From CAZGSV01 sp964528605 (GTDB lineage: Bacteria > Armatimonadota > Zipacnadia > CAZGSV01), in the NCBI GenBank assembly GCA_964528605.1, contig CAZGSV010000033.1, positions 1-27,808 on the forward strand: 27,808 bases of DNA, given 5' to 3'. The position numbers and the translations under genes are program-made. The notes beneath the pieces are model-generated. The model was given only the letters and a program-made list of their open reading frames with translations. It did no database searches and was not told where the DNA came from. Within the stretch, counting starts at the first letter, position 1. Each line of letters opens with the position of its first letter. This document shows, in pieces, positions 14,169-21,355 of this stretch.

Positions 14169-16961
14169 GTGCGACCGACGTTCGTCGTTGCGGTATGCCT
14201 ACTTGTGGCCGCACCGGTGTCCGCGGCACCCCCCATTGAATGCGGCGATTGGGACGAACTGTGGGACCTGAGCCGGCTGCCTTATCTGCGAAGTAGCGTT
14301 TGTCAGCAGGTGTCCTCGTTCGACCGGACCGGAGGCAACGACGACGGCTTCTCCGGCCAGTACTCCTTCATCCGCATGGAGGCAGACAAGTTCGTAATCT
14401 TCGACGAGAGTGGGCCGGGATGCATCTACCGGTTGTGGTCGGCGAATCCGGGCCCGGGAGCGGTGCGCTTCTACTTCGACGGAGAGACGGAGCCGCGCAT
14501 CACGGTGGAGCACTTCGAAGACCTGTTTCTGGACAAGGTGGACCCCTTTAGGCCGCCGTTCTCCAAGCACTTCATCGGCGGGTGGGTCTCCTATGTTCCG
14601 ATCCCGTTCAGGAAGTCGCTCAAGATAGTCGCCGATGGGCCGGTGCGCTTTCTGCAAATAACCTGGCGACGGTTTGCCCACGACGAGGGCGTCGAGTCGT
14701 TCGACCCAATGCCCAGCGAGAAGACGAAGGCCAAGATGGCGCGCGCGGCCGAGGCCCTGCGGAGTGTGGGGAAGCCACCGGCCCCGCTGGCGCCGGCGAC
14801 GACCCTCTCAGTGAACGTTGGGCCGCGGGAGAGCGCGGAGTTGTTCGCCGCGGAGGGAGCGGGCGTCTTGCAGGCGCTGCGGCTTCGCTTCGATTCTCCG
14901 GACGCACGCATCTGGCGCAAGGCGGTGCTGCAGATTCTCGTTGACGGCACGGAGAAGCCGAACGTGTGGTGCCCGGTGGGCGACTTCTTCCTTAATGCCT
15001 TCGGCAACGAGCGCCTGCAGTCGCTGGCAGTGGGACGGCTCGAGGACGGGACCTGGTACTGCTATCTGCCCATGCCGCACGCGGCGGGGATCAGGGTGGC
15101 GGTCACCAACGAGTCGGACGCGCCGCTGAAGGTAGAAGGAGAGGCCGCGCATCAGGCGCTGCAATCGCTGCCCGAGGGCATGGGCCGGTTCTTTGCCTGG
15201 TGGCACCGTCAGAACCCGACCACGCTCGGGGAGTTGTTCCCGACGCTGGAGGCGACGGGACGGGGGCACTTCTGCGGCGTAAGTCACGCGATGCAGGGCG
15301 GGGGAGGCCTCGGGTTCCTCGAGGGCGACGAGATGATGTGGGTAGATGACCGGGACAACACGCACTACAACGGAACCGGCACCGAGGACTACTTCAACGG
15401 TGGCTGGTATTTCGGGCAGACGGGATGGCAGGCCTACTACGGGTGCGGCTACCTGAGCGACGAGGAGTCTCGCTGCCACGCGTTCAGGCTGCAACTGACC
15501 GACTTGGTTCCCTTCCAGAGCCGGATTCGCGCCGGCATCGAGCACGGCCCGGGGAACGATGTGCAAGCCGACTATGCGGGCGTTACCTACTGGTACGCCG
15601 CGCCTGGGACCACGCACAACTTCGCGCCGGCGCCGGTGTCGGAGCGGATGGTGAGGTCTCCAAGCCTGCCCGGCGCTATTGAGGCGGAGAGGGCTCTCAT
15701 ATCCGGTCCTGAGGCAACGGCTGAAAGCGACGCCGCCCTACCCTACCAACTGAGCGGCGGCGCGGGCGCATTCTCGACCTCCAAAGGAACCGGCGCAGCG
15801 GTTCCCCTGGCGTTCGACGTAGGGCCGACCGACGTCTACGGGCTGGAGGCGCTGCTTGTGCCCGGGCCGGACAAGGGCTTGATTGCGGCGGCGCTCGACG
15901 ACACGCCGCTGGGGGACAACGTGGACGCGTACGCGGCGAAGCCCACGGGTACCCTGAGTCACCACTACGGCTGGCGGCTGCTAGGGCCTGGAAGGCACGA
16001 GTTGTCGCTGTTCTCTTGCGGCAAGAACGCGGAGGGGACCGGGTCCGCGGTGGGCGTGGATGCCATCTTCGTCAGGCCGAGCCCGAAGGAGGCTGGGGTG
16101 CTTGAGGCCGAATCGCTGCCCGTGCTAGCGGCCTCCGGGTACGCACTCGGCACCGAGGCAGTCTCACTGGACTGGAGCGGGCTGCGGCAGTTGTGCCTGG
16201 ATGGCGAGCGCCCGGACGCCTTCGTGACCTTGGGGGTGAGCACGGACCTGCCGACCGCTTACGACGTTCGCGCGCGCTTCACGAAGAGTCCGGACGGCGG
16301 AATGGTTCAGGCGGCGATGGATGGGCTGCCGCTGGGTGCGCTGATAGACACCTACGCGCCGGAGCGGCAGGTTGCCGGAGAAGTCTCTCTGGGCACGACG
16401 AATGACCTGGCGCCTGGACCGCACCTGCTGACCTTGCGTGGGGCGGGCAAGCGCAGCGCCTCGAGCGGGTATCGCGTCGGGGTTGACTACTTGCGGTTGG
16501 TGCCGCTGGGGTTGCTGGAGGGGGAGCAGTTGCGCATCGTGGAGTACTCGGGAGAGCCGCTGGACATTCAGCCGATGAGCGGCTTTGGCCGGCAGTGGTC
16601 GGGGGAGGGGCAGTTATGGTTCCGGCCGACGCAGCCGGGAGCGTTCGTGACCGTGGAGGTGAACGTGAAGCAGGCGGGGCCGTACCACCTCTACGGCTGC
16701 TTCACCATGGCGAACGACTATGGAATTCTCCAGTTGCTGGTGGACGGGCAACCGGTGGGTAAGCCTTTTGATGGTTACAGCCCGACGGTCGTGCGGAGCG
16801 AGCTGGTGGATTTCGGGGAAATTGAACTGGCCCAGGGGCCACACCAGTTTCGCCTTCAGGTGGCAGGCAAGAACCAGGCCTCCACGTCGTACATGGTTGG
16901 GCTGGATTGCCTGTTGGTCCGCTCCCTGTTGCCCAGGGAGCCGGCCGGCGCGGCGGACTAG
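14169..16961 (+). CDS. Secreted DUF2961 (GH172-like) glycoside hydrolase with three C-terminal beta-sandwich repeats
   Basis: The 930-residue protein has a signal peptide (1-20) and a DUF2961 catalytic region (about 25-490) beginning DWDELWDLSRLPYLR. DUF2961 is now GH172, whose characterised members act on difructose anhydrides and alpha-D-arabinofuranosides. E385 in FLEGDE and E406 in GTGTEDYFN are 21 residues apart, the spacing I recall for the nucleophile and acid/base pair of the founding enzyme. Most GH172 proteins end there; this one continues with three related segments (502-637, 642-778, 782-918) that look like CBM6/35-type sandwiches. The GTG start has GGAGG 6 bases upstream. It is probably exported to the periplasm or beyond; the natural substrate is unknown. 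No sugar transporter gene lies nearby. Confidence 0.87.
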   Translation: MRPTFVVAVCLLVAAPVSAAPPIECGDWDELWDLSRLPYLRSSVCQQVSSFDRTGGNDDGFSGQYSFIRMEADKFVIFDESGPGCIYRLWSANPGPGAVRFYFDGETEPRITVEHFEDLFLDKVDPFRPPFSKHFIGGWVSYVPIPFRKSLKIVADGPVRFLQITWRRFAHDEGVESFDPMPSEKTKAKMARAAEALRSVGKPPAPLAPATTLSVNVGPRESAELFAAEGAGVLQALRLRFDSPDARIWRKAVLQILVDGTEKPNVWCPVGDFFLNAFGNERLQSLAVGRLEDGTWYCYLPMPHAAGIRVAVTNESDAPLKVEGEAAHQALQSLPEGMGRFFAWWHRQNPTTLGELFPTLEATGRGHFCGVSHAMQGGGGLGFLEGDEMMWVDDRDNTHYNGTGTEDYFNGGWYFGQTGWQAYYGCGYLSDEESRCHAFRLQLTDLVPFQSRIRAGIEHGPGNDVQADYAGVTYWYAAPGTTHNFAPAPVSERMVRSPSLPGAIEAERALISGPEATAESDAALPYQLSGGAGAFSTSKGTGAAVPLAFDVGPTDVYGLEALLVPGPDKGLIAAALDDTPLGDNVDAYAAKPTGTLSHHYGWRLLGPGRHELSLFSCGKNAEGTGSAVGVDAIFVRPSPKEAGVLEAESLPVLAASGYALGTEAVSLDWSGLRQLCLDGERPDAFVTLGVSTDLPTAYDVRARFTKSPDGGMVQAAMDGLPLGALIDTYAPERQVAGEVSLGTTNDLAPGPHLLTLRGAGKRSASSGYRVGVDYLRLVPLGLLEGEQLRIVEYSGEPLDIQPMSGFGRQWSGEGQLWFRPTQPGAFVTVEVNVKQAGPYHLYGCFTMANDYGILQLLVDGQPVGKPFDGYSPTVVRSELVDFGEIELAQGPHQFRLQVAGKNQASTSYMVGLDCLLVRSLLPREPAGAAD
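15672..16922 (+). repeat. Three tandem domain repeats in the GH172-like protein
   Basis: Protein-level repeats of about 136 residues occupy 15672-16079, 16092-16502 and 16512-16922. Each starts with an (L)EAE- or LEGE-like strand and ends with a shared block: (D/G)xPLGxxxDxY, then LxPGPHxLxL, then GKxxxSxGYxVGVDxL. The third copy has PVG, QGPHQF and VGLD variants. DNA identity looks low, so the duplication is old. Confidence 0.75.
16921..16941 (+). other. Perfect hairpin in the last codons of the GH172-like gene
   Basis: GCTCCCTG (16921-16928), loop TTGCC and CAGGGAGC (16934-16941) form a perfect 8-bp stem ending 17 bases before the stop codon. A second inverted repeat, CTAGACG (16958-16964) with CGTCTAG (16983-16989), follows across the stop. 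No T run follows. Together they could mark a transcript end or protect the 3-prime end. Confidence 0.3.
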
Positions 16962-17009
16962 ACGCGGGGCTGGCGCTGTCACCGTCTAGACAGTACCTAG
17001 GGGGTGTGC

Positions 17010-17330
17010 GTGACCATGCCGGCTGCAAAGCCCGCCAAGTGGGAGTACAAGATCATCCGCGTGGCCGAGGTCGTGACGGCTTACCGTGCGATCCGCGGCG
17101 GCCCCATCGAACACGACGAGTACGACGCCTGGGTGGAAGAGTACCTGTGCTCGCTGGGCGCCGAGGGCTGGGAGGTCGTATGCATCTCGCCTTTCCAGGA
17201 CCGCACGCTGATTCTCAAGCGCCTGGTGGCCGCGGCTGCCCAGCCGCGCCAGCGCAAGTCCGCCAAGCAGATGGAGACTGTGGAGGCTGCGGTGGCGGAT
17301 GAGGCGTTGCCGCCGGCCGCGTTTGGCTGA
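17010..17330 (+). CDS. DUF4177-like small protein
   Basis: The product of about 106 residues contains KWEYKIIR near the N-terminus, EEYLCSLGAEGWEVVCI in the middle and TLILKR at the end of the core. This is the layout of DUF4177 (WEYK, LNxLGxxGWELV, xxKR), a small alpha/beta domain of unknown function. A charged Ala/Gln-rich tail of about 35 residues follows. GTG 17010 sits 5 bases after AGGGGG; ATG 17016 and GTG 17004 are also possible. It lies 48 bases after the GH172-like gene with no promoter that I can see, so it may be read through from upstream. A stem-loop follows its stop. Confidence 0.75.
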   Translation: MTMPAAKPAKWEYKIIRVAEVVTAYRAIRGGPIEHDEYDAWVEEYLCSLGAEGWEVVCISPFQDRTLILKRLVAAAAQPRQRKSAKQMETVEAAVADEALPPAAFG

Positions 17331-17332
17331 GG

Positions 17333-17352
17333 AGCGGCGTGGTACTGCCGCT
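17333..17352 (+). terminator. Stem-loop after the DUF4177-like gene
   Basis: AGCGGC (17333-17338) and GCCGCT (17347-17352) form a perfect 6-bp stem with an 8-base loop, 3 bases after the stop codon and 22 bases before the next promoter. It lacks a U run, so it is a terminator candidate by position only. Confidence 0.4.
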
Positions 17353-17373
17353 AAGTTGCTGGGAGGCGAATCC

Positions 17374-17402
17374 TTGACACCCCCGGCGCTGACCATTAGG
17401 CT
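17374..17402 (+). promoter_or_regulatory. Strong sigma-70-type promoter of the LapA-like/lipoprotein pair
   Basis: A perfect TTGACA (17374-17379), a 17-base spacer and TAGGCT (17397-17402). Predicted start is near 17409, giving a leader of about 26 bases with GGGGGAG as ribosome binding site. Confidence 0.7.
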
Positions 17403-17434
17403 GCTCCATAGGCCGGCCGGGAAGGGGGAGTTTG

Positions 17435-17680
17435 ATGTCAGAACAGACTGAAAAGGCTACGGAGCGCGAGGGCCGCTGGGCCGAGTTCGGCTGGCGGTTC
17501 CTGGTATGGCTGATCGTGGCCATACTGCTGCTCGTCCTGTTGGCTGAGAACGCGGGCCCGGTGCGGGTGCTGTTCTTCTTCTTGGTCTGGCGGATGTCCC
17601 TGGCGCTGTGGTCGCTGCTGTGCATCATTGCCGGGGTAGTCATGGCGATGCTCATCTTCTGGGCCCGGAGGCGGGGGTGA
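17435..17680 (+). CDS. LapA-domain (DUF1049) small membrane protein
   Basis: The 81-residue protein has a charged cytoplasmic N-terminus of about 20 residues, a first membrane span (FLVWLIVAILLLVLLAEN), the short AENAGPVRVLFFFLVWRM hairpin typical of LapA/DUF1049 proteins, and a second span ending in WARRRG. E. coli LapA takes part in control of lipopolysaccharide synthesis, but DUF1049 proteins also occur in Gram-positives where the role is unknown. ATG at 17435 follows GGGGGAG by 5 bases. Its TGA stop overlaps the GTG start of the next gene by four bases, so the two proteins are likely made together and may interact in the inner membrane. Confidence 0.82.
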   Translation: MSEQTEKATEREGRWAEFGWRFLVWLIVAILLLVLLAENAGPVRVLFFFLVWRMSLALWSLLCIIAGVVMAMLIFWARRRG

Positions 17681-18324
17681 GCGCGGTGCGGCACGCGGCG
17701 GCGGCTGTAGCGGTCATTGGCCTGCTCTGCCTGGCGGGTTGCATGGAGGTAACTACTCAGGTGTCGGAGAGCGGGGCCGCGGTCTCCGTGATGAAGGTGG
17801 TCATCCCGGCCGACGAGCCCGACAAAGTGCCCCAGATCAGACAGCACTTCCACGAATACCTGCGCGACGAGTACCCCGACTGGAGCCTGTCCGAGCGTAC
17901 GCGGGACGAGCAGATCGAGTTCACCTGCCGCCGGGTCTACGGCAACAACGACACGCTGCCCTCGCCTCGGGCGGCTGAGAAGCCCAAGCAACGCGGGGTG
18001 CAGGTGGAGATCGAGCAGCGCGGACTAGCCTGGGAGTACCGCTTCACGGACCTTTCGCCCTGGCCCGTGCTGCCGGCTTGGGTGGGAGAGATGGTCGAGG
18101 TAAAGAAGCCGGTTACCTACACCGTCACCATGCCTGGCCGGATAACCGAGGCTTCCACAGACCTGATCGAGGGGAACACCGCCACCTGGGAGTTCACGCT
18201 GGCCGACCGCAGCACCGAGATAAGCACGAGCGCGCGGGTGTCCCAGTGGCCGCGGCTGCTCATTGTTCTGGTGTGCGCGGCGGCGCTGGTGGCGGGCTAC
18301 TTCTTCGTGGCCAAGGCGGCCTGA
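17677..18324 (+). CDS. Lipoprotein with C-terminal membrane anchor, LppM/DUF3153-like layout
   Basis: Starting at GTG 17677 (GGAGG 5 bases upstream, GTGA overlap with the LapA-like gene), the 215-residue product has a signal ending in the lipobox LAGC, a mature start CMEVTTQVSESG, about 165 periplasmic residues and a C-terminal transmembrane helix (LLIVLVCAAALVAGYFFVA). A lipidated N-terminus plus a C-terminal span is unusual. The arrangement and the opening CxxVxxxVxxxG strand resemble LppM/DUF3153 proteins, which are poorly understood envelope proteins. The central part includes SPWPVLPAWVG and ends with TATWEFTLADRSTEI, beta-rich with no catalytic motif. I infer an envelope role together with the LapA-like protein; identity with LppM is tentative. 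Confidence 0.75.
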   Translation: MSAVRHAAAAVAVIGLLCLAGCMEVTTQVSESGAAVSVMKVVIPADEPDKVPQIRQHFHEYLRDEYPDWSLSERTRDEQIEFTCRRVYGNNDTLPSPRAAEKPKQRGVQVEIEQRGLAWEYRFTDLSPWPVLPAWVGEMVEVKKPVTYTVTMPGRITEASTDLIEGNTATWEFTLADRSTEISTSARVSQWPRLLIVLVCAAALVAGYFFVAKAA

Positions 18325-18369
18325 CCGCCGCACCCTTCGCCGGCAACTCACTGCGGCAGGCATCACTTC

Positions 18370-18399
18370 TTGAGGGAGCGGGGCTTCGTGTTGTACATT
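18370..18399 (+). promoter_or_regulatory. Possible sigma-70-type promoter of the dehydrogenase gene
   Basis: TTGAGG (18370-18375), an 18-base spacer and TACATT (18394-18399), in the 144-base gap before the dehydrogenase. The leader would be about 64 bases. Both boxes match consensus at four of six positions. Confidence 0.4.
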
Positions 18400-18468
18400 C
18401 TGGCCATTCACTCGTAGCGGTCCTCGCTGCGCGAGCCCAGGCAGCCCTCACTTGGAGGAGGCAGGTCA

Positions 18469-19542
18469 ATGTGCAAGATAGCGGTCATCCCCGCCGATGG
18501 TATCGGGCCGGAAGTGGTCAGGGAGGGGCTGAAGGTCATGGAGGTAGCCGGGCAGCGGGTAGGCCTCCGCTACGAGTTGATTGACTACGACTTCAGCGGC
18601 GAGCGTTATCTGCGCACGGGGGAGATCATCCCTGACTCGGCGTTCGAGGAACTGAAGCACGTGGACGCCATATACCTGGGCGCGGTGGGCCATCCGGCTG
18701 TCCAGCCGGGGATACTGGAGCACGGCATTCTGCTCAGGCTGCGCTTCGGACTCGACCAGTACATCAACCTGCGGCCGGTGAAACTGTACGAGGGCGTATG
18801 GACGCCCATTAAGGATAAGGGGCCGGAGGACATAGACTTCGTCGTGGTCAGAGAGAATACGGAGGACGTGTACGTGGGCATTGGGGGCACGATGAAGCAG
18901 GGGACGCCCGACGAGGTGGCGACGCAACTCGCGGTCTACACGCGCAAGGGCACGGAGCGCTGCATCCGCTACGCCTTCGAGTTGGCCCGCAAGCGCAGCA
19001 AAGAGAAGAAGGTCATGCTGTGCGACAAGGCGAACGTGCTGACCTACGGGCACGGGCTGTGGCAGCGCGTCTTCAAGGAAGTAGCGGCGGAGTACCCGGA
19101 CATTCAGACGACCACGGCTTATGTTGACGCCACTTGCATGTGGATGGTCAAGAATCCGGAGTGGTTTGACGTGATTGTGACTACCAACATGTTCGGGGAC
19201 ATCATCACCGATCTGGGGGCGATGATCCAGGGCGGCATGGGCATCGCGGCCTCCGCCAACATCAACCCGGAGGGGGTGTCCATGTTCGAGCCGATCCACG
19301 GTTCCGCGCCCAAGCATGCTGGCAAGAACACGGCTAACCCGCTGGCCGCGATCTGCGCGGTGCAGATGATGCTCGAGCACCTAGGCGAGGCGCAGGCGGC
19401 GGCTCTCATTGAGGGCGCGATCGTGGAAGTGCTGAAGTCGGGAAAGATCCCGGCGCTCGAGGCGGGCAAGCATCCGGGCACTAGGGAGACCGGCGATCTG
19501 GTGGCCTCTGCCGTCGCCAGCCTGCCGCTGCCTCCGGCCTGA
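18469..19542 (+). CDS. Isocitrate/isopropylmalate-family decarboxylating dehydrogenase
   Basis: The 357-residue beta-decarboxylating dehydrogenase has PADGIGPEVV at the N-terminus, QYINLRPVKLY and VVRENTEDVY around the substrate site, CDKANVL and VDATCMW with the catalytic Lys and Asp, the metal-binding NMFGDIITD, and the cofactor loop HGSAPKHAGKNTANP. GAVGHP and DQYxNLRPV resemble D-malate/tartrate dehydrogenases and LeuB-like proteins more than classical isocitrate dehydrogenase. The cofactor loop has Lys where NAD-dependent LeuB enzymes have Asp, as in NADP isocitrate dehydrogenase, so coenzyme use is unclear. ATG at 18469 has GGAGGAGG 7 bases upstream. No other leucine or TCA gene is adjacent; a strong terminator follows. 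Confidence 0.9.
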   Translation: MCKIAVIPADGIGPEVVREGLKVMEVAGQRVGLRYELIDYDFSGERYLRTGEIIPDSAFEELKHVDAIYLGAVGHPAVQPGILEHGILLRLRFGLDQYINLRPVKLYEGVWTPIKDKGPEDIDFVVVRENTEDVYVGIGGTMKQGTPDEVATQLAVYTRKGTERCIRYAFELARKRSKEKKVMLCDKANVLTYGHGLWQRVFKEVAAEYPDIQTTTAYVDATCMWMVKNPEWFDVIVTTNMFGDIITDLGAMIQGGMGIAASANINPEGVSMFEPIHGSAPKHAGKNTANPLAAICAVQMMLEHLGEAQAAALIEGAIVEVLKSGKIPALEAGKHPGTRETGDLVASAVASLPLPPA

Positions 19543-19567
19543 GCGACCGGGCTGGCGAACAGCGATG

Positions 19568-19592
19568 CGGGCCGGCGGGCGCCGGCCCGTTT
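19568..19592 (+). terminator. Intrinsic terminator after the dehydrogenase gene
   Basis: CGGGCCGGC (19568-19576), a GGGC loop and GCCGGCCCG (19581-19589) form a perfect 9-bp GC stem followed by TTT. It is the best terminator candidate in the window. The T run also forms the start of the next promoter's -35. Confidence 0.65.
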
Positions 19593-19618
19593 GCAGCCGC
19601 AGGCGCAGCAGGTAGAAT
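19590..19618 (+). promoter_or_regulatory. Sigma-70-type promoter of the kinase-like gene
   Basis: TTTGCA (19590-19595), a 17-base spacer and TAGAAT (19613-19618). The predicted start is about 16 bases before the GTG, leaving just room for the AGGAGG ribosome binding site. Confidence 0.5.
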
Positions 19619-19640
19619 CACCTCGAGAGGAGGGTGGCGC

Positions 19641-21032
19641 GTGCGCCCGTTTCACATCGGCAAGTACCAGGTAGTTGAGGTGCTGGGGCGCGGGCCCTTG
19701 GGAACGGTCTACGAGGCCATTGACCCGACCGACGGCTCGCGTTGCGCACTGCGCGCCTTCGCCAAGCCAAAAGGCGCGAACGACGAGAACTGGCGGCTGG
19801 CCGTGGAGCGGTTCAACCGCGAACTGCAGCCCGTCCTGGGGCTGTCGCATCCCAACATCGGCGCCATCTACGAGTTCTGGGAGCAGAACGACATCTACGT
19901 GGTGCGCTCCGAGTACTTCAAGGCGCAGAACGTGCGCCAACTGATAGACGCGCAGGTCCGGCTTGACGTGGGGCGAACGGTGCAGATAGCCACCGCAGTG
20001 TGCCGGGCGTTGCAGTTCGCGCACGAGAAGGGGGCCGTGCATTCGGACCTCACGCCCTTCAACATCCTTTACGTGCCCGGCCAACTCACCAAGGTCATCA
20101 ACTTCGGGCTGGGGCACGCGCGGCCCAAGACCGAGTCGCCCTACCGAGCGCCGGAGCAGGTGCTGGGGCACGAGGCGGAGGCGCGCTCCGACCTGTACTC
20201 GCTAGGCGTGGTGCTGTACGAGATGCTCAGCGGGCACAACCCCTTTGCCGAGGCGGACGCCAAGGCCATGGGCGAGGCCATCCTGCAGCGCACGCCGCCG
20301 CCCATAGCGGAGGTGCCGGGCTGGCTCAACGGGCTGGTCGCGAGACTGATGGCCAAGAACCCGGAGCACCGTTATCAGAGCGCCAAGGAGGTGCTGCAAG
20401 TGCTTGAGGAGCAGGCAGCGGGCGCGGCTGCGCAAGAGGCAGCGGCAGTGGCCTCGGTGCTGGACTTGCAGCCGGCGCGCCCAGCCCCTTCACTGGCAGA
20501 CTACCGCCAGTTGGCGACCTCCGACCTGCGCTCGTACCGCCGCCTGCTGGCGGATCGGGAGACGCAGCGCATACTGAGGCGCCGCGCGATCATACGTTGG
20601 AGCGTGCGGGCGGTCTTGCTCTTTGCCGTGGGAGGGCTGCTGTACTGGGACAATGCGCGCAATGGGCTGACGGCGCGACTGGTGGAACGGCTGGCCGCGC
20701 TGAGGCCGGTGGGCCAGATTCACCAACTGGCGGACTTCGTGCCCGATACCGCGCGGCAGGCGGAGGCGCAGCTGGCGCTCCAGGCTCTTGCGACCGCGCT
20801 CGAGATGGCGCACACGGACAGCGGCTATCCGGAGCGGCTCAACCTGGAGACGCTGGAGGAACTGGGTCTGGGAAAGGGCGGGGCGAAGCCCATTCTGCTG
20901 CCGTTCGCTGGGCAACGGCTGGCCCGCTACGAGAGGACGGGGACCGGGTATCGAGTGATAGCCCGCTTGGACGACGACAAGAAGACGCCTTTGGTGCTGG
21001 AGAACGGCAAGGTAAAGAAGGCGGTCAGGTAG
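19641..21032 (+). CDS. Membrane-anchored Ser/Thr kinase-like protein, probable pseudokinase
   Basis: The 463-residue protein has a bacterial PknB-like kinase fold (about 8-258), a low-complexity Ala/Gln linker, one transmembrane helix (about 322-337) and a C-terminal extracytoplasmic domain of about 125 residues. The glycine loop GRGPLG (16-21), E61 of helix C, D136, N141, APE (170-172) and D184 are present. Three key positions are changed: the ATP-binding VAIK Lys is R38 (CALR), the HRDLKPEN motif reads HSDLTPFN, and the metal-binding Asp of DFG is N154 (NFG). Only 13 residues separate NFG from APE, a very short activation loop. Catalysis is therefore doubtful and a sensing or scaffolding role more likely. 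The outer domain (ALATALEMAHTDSGYPE) looks vaguely pseudopilin-like. GTG start 7 bases after AGGAGG. Confidence 0.88.
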   Translation: MRPFHIGKYQVVEVLGRGPLGTVYEAIDPTDGSRCALRAFAKPKGANDENWRLAVERFNRELQPVLGLSHPNIGAIYEFWEQNDIYVVRSEYFKAQNVRQLIDAQVRLDVGRTVQIATAVCRALQFAHEKGAVHSDLTPFNILYVPGQLTKVINFGLGHARPKTESPYRAPEQVLGHEAEARSDLYSLGVVLYEMLSGHNPFAEADAKAMGEAILQRTPPPIAEVPGWLNGLVARLMAKNPEHRYQSAKEVLQVLEEQAAGAAAQEAAAVASVLDLQPARPAPSLADYRQLATSDLRSYRRLLADRETQRILRRRAIIRWSVRAVLLFAVGGLLYWDNARNGLTARLVERLAALRPVGQIHQLADFVPDTARQAEAQLALQALATALEMAHTDSGYPERLNLETLEELGLGKGGAKPILLPFAGQRLARYERTGTGYRVIARLDDDKKTPLVLENGKVKKAVR

Positions 21033-21045
21033 CGCGCCGCCGGAT

Positions 21046-21061
21046 GGGCGCAAGAGCGCCC
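21046..21061 (+). terminator. Stem-loop after the kinase-like gene
   Basis: GGGCGC (21046-21051), loop AAGA and GCGCCC (21056-21061) form a perfect 6-bp stem 14 bases after the stop codon. No U run follows. It is well placed to separate the kinase-like gene from the 6S RNA unit. Confidence 0.4.
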
Positions 21062-21128
21062 TCTGGGTGACCGTGGGCGCGGAGCGCGGGCGTGAGCGCG
21101 ACTCAGCGGGGCCCAGGCGGCTGACTCG

Positions 21129-21157
21129 TTGACTTATCGCGTCCAGAGGGGGATAAT
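21129..21157 (+). promoter_or_regulatory. Sigma-70-type promoter of the 6S RNA (and possibly rarA)
   Basis: TTGACT (21129-21134), a 17-base spacer and GATAAT (21152-21157), each five of six to consensus. The predicted start falls at 21162-21164, exactly the 5-prime end of the closing stem of the 6S RNA structure. Confidence 0.75.
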
Positions 21158-21161
21158 GCGA

Positions 21162-21355
21162 ACAGGGTCGTTGCTGCGGCGTGCGTGATAACATTCGCAG
21201 CCTTGAGCCAACACTGAGTATCAAGGGAGCCTGACTCCGGCCGCCGACCTGCGCCGCCGCAAGGTGATGCGGCGAAGCGTCCGGGAGGGCACCCACCTGC
21301 CTTAAGCAGGTTCAAAGGCTTCGAGTTACACGGCGTAGCGGCGCGGCCCTATGTT
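21162..21355 (+). ncRNA. ssrS: 6S RNA (RNA polymerase-sigma70 decoy)
   Basis: About 194 bases fold into the 6S architecture. The closing stem pairs GGGTCG (21165-21170) with CGGCCC (21344-21349), then 21173-21182 with 21333-21342 and 21184-21187 with 21329-21332. A central bubble follows: its 5-prime side carries CCTTGAGCCAACAC, like CCCTGAGCC in E. coli, and its 3-prime side carries the hairpin ACCTGC-CTTAA-GCAGGT followed by TTCAAAGGCTTCGAGTTACA, like TTCAAGGGTTACAG in E. coli. AGCCTT (21199-21204) can pair with AAGGCT (21315-21320). The terminal arm pairs 21225-21231 with 21288-21294, CTCCGG with CCGGGAG, and ends in a GC hairpin (CGCCGC/GCGGCG). 6S RNA mimics an open promoter and binds sigma70 holoenzyme in stationary phase. 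It has its own promoter and lies just before rarA. Confidence 0.85.
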
